DNA from: Saprospiraceae bacterium
GTDB taxonomy: Bacteria; Bacteroidota; Bacteroidia; Bacteroidales; JAIPBB01
Assembly: GCA_021739805.1 (NCBI GenBank)
Contig: JAIPBB010000075.1
Span: 1 to 18,477 of the forward strand
DNA: 18,477 bases
Reading direction: 5' to 3'
Position 1 is the stretch's first letter; each line of letters opens with the position of its first letter. Positions 10,401-17,279 of the stretch are shown one piece after another. Position numbers and translations under genes: made by a program. The notes under the pieces were generated by a model. The model saw only the letters and a program-made list of their open reading frames with translations, had not been told where the DNA came from and ran no database searches.

Positions 10401-12320
10401 TTGCCATTATACTGTCAATCTGCTGCAAATTATAACTCTAATACAATTATCGATGAAGTAATTTTTAATACAATTACAAATAATACGGCAATGCAATGTG
10501 CCACCTATAGTGATTTTACAAATATTTTAACAAATGTGTATAAAAGTGTTACTTATCAATTATCTGTTACACTGGGAAGCTGTGGTTATGATTATACAAA
10601 AGGAGCCAAAGTTTATATTGACTGGAATTGTGATGGAGATTTTACTGATGCCGGTGAAGAAGTGGCAGCTTTTGGAACAAACTCATTAACTACAACTTAT
10701 ACTGCAAATATTACGATTCCTGCAAATGCAAGTACAGGGATAACAATAATGAGAGTTGTTTGTATTCAAACATCAATCATGACGAGTATAGTTCCATGTG
10801 GCACATATACTTATGGCGAAACAGAAGATTATACTATTAATATTAGCCCCCCATTTCCGGTTGATTTAGGAGTAACAGATATTCTCACCCCATTTTCTCC
10901 AATTTATGAAGGCTCACAGGAAGTGGTTAAAATCAGAATTTTTAATTATGGAACAGATACATTGACAAGTATTCCGCTTAAATATTCTGTTAATTCAGCA
11001 ACTGCTGTTGGTGAAACATTTATCGGAAATTTATTGCCGGGAACTTATGTTGATTACACTTTTAGTAATTTATTGACTGTTCCGCAGGGGAGTTTTGATA
11101 TTTGTGCTTTTTCTGACCATTCTCAAGAAGGCTATCATAATAATGATACTATGTGTTTGACACTCAATGGGGAATATATTTCCACAAGCTTTTATTTTAA
11201 TGATTTTGATGGAAATGGACCTGAAGATTTTGAGAAGAGTTTTCCAACCCGATGGGCACATGGAATTCCTGCTGCAAATACCATTAATTCTCCTCATAGC
11301 TCACCCAATGTTTGGGCTGTTAATCTAAACGGGAATTATTTGAACAATCAAATTGATGACCTTTATACTCCATATTTTAATTTTGAAAGTGTGTTAGGAT
11401 TGGTTATGCGATTTTATCATTGGTATGATACGGAATTAGGAAATGATGGCTGTGAAATTCAATATACAGAAAATGGTGGAATAAGCTGGATTAGTCTTGG
11501 TACTGTTGGCGATAACAAAGGAGTAAATTGGTATAATGCAGTTGCTAATGGTGTGTATTCATGGACAGGTCCAAATAGTGGCTGGACGTATTCCTCATAT
11601 GACCTTTCTCAGTTTGATAATAAACCAACACCGGTGCGTTTTAAATTTAGGTTCAGGTCAAATTTATCAATATTTTCATATAATGGATGGGCAATTGATG
11701 ACTTCCAAATAACCGCCAAACAAATTGCTAAAGATGCCGGAGTTATTGAAATAATTTATCCTGACAGTGCAAGTGTAGTTGGCATAAGTGAGGATGTGAA
11801 AGTTGTTATTAAGAACTTAGGCTCAGATACACTTTATTCAATTCCAGTAAATTATCAAGTGAATTGGGGATTTCCTGTTAATGAAACATGGACAGGAGTA
11901 CTTTTACCTATGGATACAGCACATTATAGTTTTAGCAATAGTTTCATCCCTATGTACAGCTATAATTTATTTTCATGGACATCCCTTGTTGGTGATGGAT
12001 ATAGTTTCAATGACACAGCAGTTGTATTTAGACAAATTGTAGGTTTGGATGAGATTGAAAATGAATTTTATTTAAATCAAAACAAACCAAATCCTTCAAA
12101 CGATAAAACTATAATTGAATTTAGCATACCAAACTCTGGACATATTAACTTTAAAATCGCAGATATTTTTGGACGGGAATTATTTTCAGAAAGTAAATTT
12201 TATCCCACCGGAAAAAGCCAAATTGAAATTGATGTTTCGAAATATTCTGCAGGAGTTTATTATTATTCTATTGAATTTAACAGAGTTATAAAGGCTAAAA
12301 AAATGATAATTCTGAAATAA
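7446..12320 (+). CDS. Giant modular T9SS-secreted protein with lamin-tail and GEVED domains (1624 aa)
   Basis: Signal peptide 1-18, with likely cleavage before Gln19. Domains (approximate): shared N-terminal beta-sandwich (20-203); Ig-like (204-305); MAM-like, second subtype (309-495); CARDB-like (495-605); Ig_7-type Ig-like strands with the SVYWYES motif (606-669); lamin-tail-like domain (670-855, motifs ITEVTLNSTG, GIEITNLGN and NGNIVDAVAFNG); a late GCSSNRVAVNVNVS strand that looks like the end of the interrupted Ig domain (about 860-878); CARDB-like (880-985); GEVED domain (985-1134) with VYIDWNCDGDFTDAGE and YGETEDYTI; CARDB-like (1135-1243); MAM-like (1244-1425); CARDB-like (1426-1534); T9SS type A sorting domain (1535-1624). 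It shares its N- and C-terminal modules with the neighbouring paralogs but lacks their beta-helix. It is predicted to be extracellular, with no recognisable enzyme active site. The start is set by the signal peptide directly after the ATG. Confidence 0.95.
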   Translation: MKKLLLLLFSIMYFSGISQTIVYHENFELNSLADSVIGNGVGGWGVSNQLSNKGLRCDTSTISSVNDTNILSTIAFSTLGNLFVTLNFSHICKIEFYDAGTIEVSNDSGATWHQLTIAHYLGNGQFGSFGNKFASTSYTDWLPTQNNAIPTNLWWKNETFNISAFAGNSANVMVRFILRDVNNTGGAGNFGWLIDDIEITAAVDELIPPTLTYLAPVPMGTIFSLGPFEVNAQITDTSGIDTAYIVYSVNNQLIDTVGMTEIATDTFRGFIPVVQDLDTVCYYIVAIDSSLVSNISTLPQSSCISFIASSGIHLPYVDDFDGNDTIWYGITTDPATQWELGVPNYGLLSSAHTSPRVWGINLDTAYADEDTAYLYSPFFDFSTAVGMKLSFWQNRNIETQWDGCHMEYSTNGLSWIKLGGLNDPNGLNWYNDTTYATSGLAQWTGNSVGWIKSEYLLDFLNYLPMVQFRFVFISDPAVSFEGIIIDDFEILPPTDKDAGIIAIENPNSGCGLGTDSLVIKIKNFGSDTINGNLIASFKINSSATVSQSVTQMILPGDTLEFVFNLHLNLAPGSQDSTFNIVSYVSLTGDTLHNNDTLIKSIISGVIPSSPQISDVTVIYSTSTTLTAISSDSVYWYESPTSVTPIKIGNQFTTSILYDTTTYYLEARAGVADIKITEVTLNSTGNGCSNPYPSFISSLWRGIEITNLGNSFANLSNYTVHMERSGTFKDYTIPQGVVLNAGKTLLLTYYCNPVNSSIPSENYFVIDSTNYLYTNLAQGYYIKDPNGNIVDAVAFNGYIFSSTSGVTANDWSGSLSGSSLNSGFIRINSDSDSASDWVQANAPAPIQTIGSLNPMLTLPPGYGCSSNRVAVNVNVSNIPNFDVGILSVDSPVTAINLSSSEPIHITIKNYGKDSISGFGVNYIINNNQVVTDTVNTSIAPGDTLNYVFQTSADLSNHSVYNIKVYPSLVGDTIYVNDTVSVTVVNQLPLYCQSAANYNSNTIIDEVIFNTITNNTAMQCATYSDFTNILTNVYKSVTYQLSVTLGSCGYDYTKGAKVYIDWNCDGDFTDAGEEVAAFGTNSLTTTYTANITIPANASTGITIMRVVCIQTSIMTSIVPCGTYTYGETEDYTINISPPFPVDLGVTDILTPFSPIYEGSQEVVKIRIFNYGTDTLTSIPLKYSVNSATAVGETFIGNLLPGTYVDYTFSNLLTVPQGSFDICAFSDHSQEGYHNNDTMCLTLNGEYISTSFYFNDFDGNGPEDFEKSFPTRWAHGIPAANTINSPHSSPNVWAVNLNGNYLNNQIDDLYTPYFNFESVLGLVMRFYHWYDTELGNDGCEIQYTENGGISWISLGTVGDNKGVNWYNAVANGVYSWTGPNSGWTYSSYDLSQFDNKPTPVRFKFRFRSNLSIFSYNGWAIDDFQITAKQIAKDAGVIEIIYPDSASVVGISEDVKVVIKNLGSDTLYSIPVNYQVNWGFPVNETWTGVLLPMDTAHYSFSNSFIPMYSYNLFSWTSLVGDGYSFNDTAVVFRQIVGLDEIENEFYLNQNKPNPSNDKTIIEFSIPNSGHINFKIADIFGRELFSESKFYPTGKSQIEIDVSKYSAGVYYYSIEFNRVIKAKKMIILK
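12061..12278 (+). repeat. Sorting-domain DNA repeat, copy 1
   Basis: This 218-bp stretch inside the sorting-domain region of the 1624-residue protein matches 16825-17042 without gaps, with 8 mismatches by direct comparison (about 96% identity). Five of the eight changes are synonymous. Identity drops sharply on both sides: the VGLDEIEN segment before it and the last 12-13 codons after it are diverged. Confidence 0.93.
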
Positions 12321-12338
12321 ATCTTTTGTCAGAATTAT
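12306..12338 (+). terminator. Possible weak terminator overlapping the stop codon
   Basis: ATAATTCTGA (12306-12315) and TCAGAATTAT (12329-12338) are perfect 10-bp inverted repeats with a 13-nt loop that contains the TAA stop (12318-12320). The stem is AT-rich and the following T-rich DNA is interrupted by C and A, so termination may be weak and some readthrough into the next gene is possible. Confidence 0.45.
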
Positions 12339-12401
12339 TTCCTTTAACTGTTTATTTTTAACCGTTAACTGGTTGAATTATCGAACTTAGTATTTTTTGA
12401 T

Positions 12402-12409
12402 TATATTTG
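12402..12409 (+). promoter_or_regulatory. Candidate -7 box for the 1536-residue protein gene
   Basis: TATATTTG, the same octamer as before the previous gene, lies 61 bp before the ATG at 12471. A clear -33 TTTG at the right distance was not found (a TTG lies 26 bp upstream, which is too far). The call rests on motif identity and location in the 150-bp spacer. Confidence 0.4.
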
Positions 12410-12470
12410 TTTGAGTTTAATTAATTCTGTGTTATATATCCGTTCTCTGTTAACCTAATATCTGGAAAAA

Positions 12471-15400
12471 ATGAAAAATCTAATTCTTATTCTCAGCCTG
12501 ATAATATGTATTACAGTGGATTCTCAAACAATAGTTTTTCACGAAAATTTTGAGTTACCATCTTTAGCTGATAGTGTTTCAATTAGCTCAGCAGGTATTG
12601 CAGCTAACCAATGGGCAATTTCTACTCAATTGGCATCTCAGGGTTTGCGTTCTGATTCATGTACTGTTTCGCAAAGCGATACTTCATATTTAACTACTGT
12701 ATCATTTAGCACTCTTGGAAATTCTGATATAGGTTTACAATTTTCTCATATATGTAAAATTGGTTTTTTTAATGCTGCTGAAATATATGTTTCCGCAAAT
12801 AATGGTGTAAACTGGACAAAACTTACAGGAATTCATTATTTAGGAAGTGGAAATTTTAATAATATTGGAAGTAAATTTACATCAACATCTTATGGAATAG
12901 ATTGGAATGCTGGTAATAATAGTGCGACACCTAATAACAATTGGTGGAAAACTGAGCAATTTGATATTTCATCTATTGCAGCTAATAGTGCTAATGTGAA
13001 AATCAGATTTCAATTGTCTGATATGTTAAATGTAGGAAGCACTGGCAACTATGGGTGGTTAATTGACGATATAAAAGTTTTGGCAGCATTTTCGGAATTG
13101 CTTCCTCCAAGTATTCAATTAGCTCAACCAATTATAAATGATTCTGTATATCATACAGGCCCTTTTGACATTTATGCTACGATTATAGATAGTTCTGGAA
13201 TTGATTCAGCTATGCTAATTTATACTTTGAATAATGGGACACCTGATACAGTAGGTATGATAAATACATTTGGTAATACTTATTTTGGACAAATTGATAC
13301 TATTAATGGAGCATTTAGTATTGGTGACACATTCTGCTATTATATTTATGCTGTTGATGCATCACCTGCGAGTAATATTGCAAAAGAACCTTCATTAAGT
13401 TGTAATCAATTCGTTGTTTATTATACTCAACTACCACCAGGTTGTACATCTCCACTTTCAAATTTCCCTTATTATGAAAATTTTGATTCTGCAATTGCCG
13501 GTTCCGGATCATCTACTTTCCCGGGTGTTTTGCCTTTAGGATGGACTCGTAATCAATCTTCGGGAAATGGTTATATGATGTTAGTTAATAATGGTCCAAC
13601 AAACCAATCTAATTCAGGACCAGATTATGACCATACAACAGGAATAGGAAATTATATATATAGCTCAAGAGGTCAAGGTATATTTGGACTCGACTCTGCA
13701 TCCTTAGTTTCACCATGTTTTGATATCACCAATTTAACTACACCCCAACTTGAATTTTATTATCATATGTATGGAGCTTCTATAATTTCTCTTTCAGTTG
13801 ATATTTGGTGTGGTAGTGGTTGGGTTCGAGATATTTGGATTAAAAATGGGCAACAACAGACTACTAGTACAAGTCCATGGGAAAGAGCCACTGTTGATTT
13901 AAACCCATATAAAAGTGTTACTAAGATTCGATTTAGGTGTAATAGTTCATCTTATACAAGCAATATTGCTATTGATGATGTGAAAATATGGAAGCCATCA
14001 GCAAATGATGCAGGTGTTATAGCACTTAAAAGTCCAATTTCTTCTGGGCTTATTGGTACTAAACCTGTAAAGGTCTCAATTAAAAATTTTGGATTATCAA
14101 ATCTAACATCAACAACCATTAATTGGGATGTAAATGGAACGCTTCAAACACCATTTAACTGGACAGGTTTATTAGCACCTTTGGGAGTTGCTAATTCTAT
14201 ACAAATAGGAACATATAATTTTAATTCAGGTGAATACATCATGAAATTCTGGACATCAAGTCCTAATGGCTCTCCTGATGAATTTACATACAATGATACA
14301 TTTTTAATATCAGTTATATTTTGTAATGGATATTTAAAAGGTGAATATACTGTAGGTTCTGTTAATTCTGATTTTACATCTATAAAAAATGCTGTAATAG
14401 CTTTATATAATTGTGGAATAGATAGTGCAGTTGTATTTAATATTGCTCCTGGCATATATAAGGGGGAATTGGCAATACCTTTTATTATTGGCTCATCAAA
14501 TTTAAATACTATCACTTTTCAATCATCAACAGGCGATAGCACTGATGTAATCATTCAAAATTCTGCTTTTTCACTTAATATACTTTATGTTGTGAAGTTT
14601 GATAGTGCGAGCCATATTATATTTAGAAATCTTACTATTAAAACTGATAATAACGGTATTACTTTATTGCATATGCAACCTGGTTCATATCACAACACCT
14701 TTGAAAATAATGTTTTTGAATGTGTTTATGGGAGTACAGATGGGTATTGTATCTATAGTAAAAATTGTGATTATAATGTATTCAGGAGAAATTACATAAG
14801 AAATGGAGATATAGCAGTTTATATGCTAAATACCACTTATTTGATAACAAAAAGAAATGTCTTTGAAAATAATATAATTGAAGGTTTTCATAATTGTGGG
14901 TTATGTTTGTATAATCAGGACTCTGTTATTGTTAAACACAATATAATTGAAAATGGATTGAATTATAATTATTTGAAAGGAATATATCTGTCTAATTGCG
15001 ATGGAAATATTGAAGTAATAGGTAATACTATTAAACTTGGTTTAAATCAAAATGGTGATGGTATTTCAATAAATTTGTCTGATGGAAATATATATCAGCA
15101 TGGAATTGTTGCAAACAATATGGTTAGCATTCTTGGAGGAGTTCAGAGTGGTAATGGGATTTACTGCAATAATTCAAAATATCAGGAATTATTATTTAAT
15201 ACAATTTATCTTGATTCTGTAAATTCAACAAGCAAAAGTCTGCATACTAATTCTGGCTCAACCCTTACAATTCAAAATAATATTTGTGTCAATAATTCAG
15301 GCGGTTACGCATTTTATTGCAAAACACCTTCAGCAGTCGTAAAATCCGATTATAATAATTACTTTTCATCAGATACTACAAATTTCGCATATTATGGAAA

Positions 15401-17081
15401 TGTTAATGTAAAAAACTTGGCAGTACTTAAAAGTCTAAGTGGAAAGGAAATACATTCTAAAAGCATATTACCTTCATTTTTTTCTAAAACAAATCTTCAT
15501 TTAGGAGATTATTTGTTAGGAGGAAGTGGTTGCCCCGTTTCAGGAATAACTTCAGATATAGATGAAAATCCAAGGAGCATATATAGCCCTACTATTGGCT
15601 GTGATGAGTTGAATTCTACTTATGATGCAGGAATTTGTGATGTGATAATGCCAAATATGCCTAGAATTGAAGGATGTCAAGAAATTGTAACGGTTAGGAT
15701 TTTCAATAATGGATCTGTTACATTAACAAGTATTCCAATCCATTATTCAATTAGTTCTACAACCATTGTTAGTGAAACATATAATGGTCAATTACTACCT
15801 GGAAGTTTCGTAGATTATTCTTTTAATAGTTTAATGACTATACCTTTAGGCAGATTTAATATTTGTGCCTATACTACCTTAACACAGGACTATTTTAATA
15901 ATAATGATACTATCTATCTTTCAGTGAAAGGTGAAAATAAGTTTACATCATTTTATTTTGATGATTTTGATGGTAAGGGTCCAAATGATTTTATTAAAAG
16001 CGGTTTTACTTGTTGGGAGCAAGGAATACCTGCGGCAAATGTAATTAATTTACCACATAGTTCACCAAATGTGTGGGCTACAAATCTGGATGGTTCTCAC
16101 TTGAACACATCTTTTGACGAATTATTTACTCCTTATTTTAATTTTAAAGATGCTTCAGCTTTAGTTATGAGATTCTACCATTGGTATGATTCAGAAATTC
16201 ACTATGATGGAGGTACAATTCAATATAAGTATTTAGGGCAGAGTAATTGGGAAAGTCTTGGAACAGTTGGAGATACAAATGGTGTCAATTGGTATAATAG
16301 TTACAATCAGAGTTTAAATATGTGGGACGGGTCAAGTGGTGGTTGGAATTATTCATCATATGATCTTAGTCAATTTGATTATAATATAGTACCAGTTCAG
16401 TTTAAATTCGCTTTTAGGGCTAATATGCACAATCCTAATATGTATGATGGTTGGGCAATAGATGATTTCCAAATTACTGCAAAAAAAATAAATATTGATG
16501 CCGGAATTGATAATATTCTTTATCCTGACAATCCGGGTGTTATTGGAGCAAATGTGAAAGTGAAAGTTGTTATAAAAAACTTCGGCTTTGATACACTTTA
16601 TTCGATTCCCGTTTCTTATAGAAAAGATAATGGTATTACAATAAACGAAATATGGACAGGAAAACTTTTTCCTGATGATACTGTGCAACATACCTTTAAC
16701 TCTAATTTCTTGACAACTGCAAGTTATGATTTATATACATGGACTTCCCTATTGGGTGATATTAATAAATTTAATGACACAACTTATATGCGAGGTCAAA
16801 TGGTTGGAGTAGAAGAAATTAATAATGAATTTTATTTAAATCAAAACAAACCAAATCCTTCAAACGATAAAACAATAATTGAATTTAGTTTGCCAAATTC
16901 TGGACATATTAACTTTAAAATCGCAGATATTTTTGGACGGGAATTATTTTCAGAAAGTAAATTTTATCCCACCGGAAAAAACCAAATTGAAATTGATGTT
17001 TCGAAATATTCTGCGGGGGTTTATTATTATTCTATTGAATTTGAGAAGAAAAGCCTGCTTAGGAAAATGGTGGTTTATTAG
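12471..17081 (+). CDS. Giant modular T9SS-secreted protein with parallel beta-helix, apparent chimera of its two neighbours (1536 aa)
   Basis: Signal peptide 1-18, with likely cleavage before Gln19. Domains (approximate): shared N-terminal beta-sandwich (20-207); Ig-like (208-310); MAM-like (322-510) with PCFDITNL and IAIDDVKIW; CARDB-like (510-617); parallel beta-helix (618-1047), Asn-rich and closing with SPTIGCDE; CARDB-like (1048-1157); MAM-like, second subtype (1158-1340), with FYHWYDSE and GWAIDDFQI; CARDB-like (1341-1447); T9SS type A sorting domain (1448-1536) with NKPNPSNDK, YSAGVYYYS and a LLRKMVVY end. Residues 1-1047 follow the module order of the 2065-residue protein; residues 1048-1536 follow the last ~490 residues of the 1624-residue protein. 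It should be exported and anchored or released by T9SS. The ligand is unknown and no catalytic residues are evident. The start is the ATG that opens the signal peptide. No terminator was seen after the stop; a repeat-rich spacer follows. Confidence 0.95.
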   Translation: MKNLILILSLIICITVDSQTIVFHENFELPSLADSVSISSAGIAANQWAISTQLASQGLRSDSCTVSQSDTSYLTTVSFSTLGNSDIGLQFSHICKIGFFNAAEIYVSANNGVNWTKLTGIHYLGSGNFNNIGSKFTSTSYGIDWNAGNNSATPNNNWWKTEQFDISSIAANSANVKIRFQLSDMLNVGSTGNYGWLIDDIKVLAAFSELLPPSIQLAQPIINDSVYHTGPFDIYATIIDSSGIDSAMLIYTLNNGTPDTVGMINTFGNTYFGQIDTINGAFSIGDTFCYYIYAVDASPASNIAKEPSLSCNQFVVYYTQLPPGCTSPLSNFPYYENFDSAIAGSGSSTFPGVLPLGWTRNQSSGNGYMMLVNNGPTNQSNSGPDYDHTTGIGNYIYSSRGQGIFGLDSASLVSPCFDITNLTTPQLEFYYHMYGASIISLSVDIWCGSGWVRDIWIKNGQQQTTSTSPWERATVDLNPYKSVTKIRFRCNSSSYTSNIAIDDVKIWKPSANDAGVIALKSPISSGLIGTKPVKVSIKNFGLSNLTSTTINWDVNGTLQTPFNWTGLLAPLGVANSIQIGTYNFNSGEYIMKFWTSSPNGSPDEFTYNDTFLISVIFCNGYLKGEYTVGSVNSDFTSIKNAVIALYNCGIDSAVVFNIAPGIYKGELAIPFIIGSSNLNTITFQSSTGDSTDVIIQNSAFSLNILYVVKFDSASHIIFRNLTIKTDNNGITLLHMQPGSYHNTFENNVFECVYGSTDGYCIYSKNCDYNVFRRNYIRNGDIAVYMLNTTYLITKRNVFENNIIEGFHNCGLCLYNQDSVIVKHNIIENGLNYNYLKGIYLSNCDGNIEVIGNTIKLGLNQNGDGISINLSDGNIYQHGIVANNMVSILGGVQSGNGIYCNNSKYQELLFNTIYLDSVNSTSKSLHTNSGSTLTIQNNICVNNSGGYAFYCKTPSAVVKSDYNNYFSSDTTNFAYYGNVNVKNLAVLKSLSGKEIHSKSILPSFFSKTNLHLGDYLLGGSGCPVSGITSDIDENPRSIYSPTIGCDELNSTYDAGICDVIMPNMPRIEGCQEIVTVRIFNNGSVTLTSIPIHYSISSTTIVSETYNGQLLPGSFVDYSFNSLMTIPLGRFNICAYTTLTQDYFNNNDTIYLSVKGENKFTSFYFDDFDGKGPNDFIKSGFTCWEQGIPAANVINLPHSSPNVWATNLDGSHLNTSFDELFTPYFNFKDASALVMRFYHWYDSEIHYDGGTIQYKYLGQSNWESLGTVGDTNGVNWYNSYNQSLNMWDGSSGGWNYSSYDLSQFDYNIVPVQFKFAFRANMHNPNMYDGWAIDDFQITAKKINIDAGIDNILYPDNPGVIGANVKVKVVIKNFGFDTLYSIPVSYRKDNGITINEIWTGKLFPDDTVQHTFNSNFLTTASYDLYTWTSLLGDINKFNDTTYMRGQMVGVEEINNEFYLNQNKPNPSNDKTIIEFSLPNSGHINFKIADIFGRELFSESKFYPTGKNQIEIDVSKYSAGVYYYSIEFEKKSLLRKMVVY
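16825..17042 (+). repeat. Sorting-domain DNA repeat, copy 2
   Basis: Partner of 12061-12278 at a constant offset of 4764 bp, gap-free, with 8 mismatches in 218 bp. It encodes NEFYLNQNKPNP through YYYSIEF of the sorting domain of the 1536-residue protein. Confidence 0.93.
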
Positions 17082-17082
17082 A

Positions 17083-17110
17083 GTTTCGTGTTTCGTGTTG
17101 CGGGTTTCAT
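17083..17110. repeat. Four degenerate heptamer units (GTTTCGT type)
   Basis: GTTTCGT, GTTTCGT, GTTGCGG and GTTTCAT follow one another directly after the stop codon at 17081. The first two are identical and the others are variants. They form the left flank of a composite intergenic repeat. Confidence 0.75.
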
Positions 17111-17155
17111 TTCGACTCCGCTCAATGACCCAAGAACGGACACTGAGTCGAAGTG
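17108..17155. repeat. Imperfect palindromic intergenic element
   Basis: CATTTCGACTC (17108-17118) pairs with GAGTCGAAGTG (17145-17155) over 11 bp with one G-T pair. Inside it, TCAATGACC and GGACACTGA pair at 7 of 9 positions, around a short AAGAAC centre. The element is less AT-rich than its surroundings. Elements containing TTTCGACTCCGCTCAATGACC-like palindromes are familiar as dispersed intergenic repeats in some Bacteroidota; that relation is from general knowledge and was not searched. A transcript across it would fold, but no T tract follows, so it is not called a terminator. Confidence 0.7.
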
Positions 17156-17159
17156 CAAG

Positions 17160-17201
17160 TTTTAGGTTTCAGGTTTTAGGTTTCAGGTTTCAGGTTTCAG
17201 T
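17160..17201. repeat. Tandem heptamer array (TTTYAGG, six units)
   Basis: The six units read TTTTAGG, TTTCAGG, TTTTAGG, TTTCAGG, TTTCAGG and TTTCAGT. The first four alternate T and C at position 4. The array lies just right of the palindrome, mirroring the GTTTCGT-type heptamers on its left. An open frame crossing it from inside the upstream gene is spurious. Confidence 0.88.
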
Positions 17202-17263
17202 TGGGACACATTTTTAATTAAATAGTACAAATAGCAAAAGGTTTTATATAAGGATATTTTTAA

Positions 17264-17271
17264 TACATTTG
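17264..17271 (+). promoter_or_regulatory. Candidate -7 box directly before the sensor gene
   Basis: TACATTTG matches TAnnTTTG. Transcription about 7 bp downstream would begin within 1-3 nt of the ATG at 17280, implying a leaderless or nearly leaderless mRNA. The upstream region at the right spacing offers only TTTT, so the -33 element is weak. Confidence 0.4.
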
Positions 17272-17279
17272 CATGTATA

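Noticed and set aside
12359..12376. TTAACC/GGTTGA inverted repeat in the spacer before the 1536-residue gene, considered as a terminator or operator.
   Set aside because: The stem is short with a wobble pair and no T tract follows. The inverted repeat at 12306-12338 is the better candidate.
14144..14515. Minus-strand 123-codon frame.
   Set aside because: It is fully antisense to the CARDB/beta-helix part of the 1536-residue gene, with no signal peptide, family motif or promoter. The other minus-strand frames (for example 16356-16691, 4920-5150, 8434-8688) were rejected for the same reason.
16879..17217. 112-codon frame overlapping the end of the 1536-residue gene and running through the heptamer repeats.
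   Set aside because: It lies out of frame within the conserved sorting domain, and its tail is only the translation of the repeats (periodic Phe/Arg/Gln/Val).
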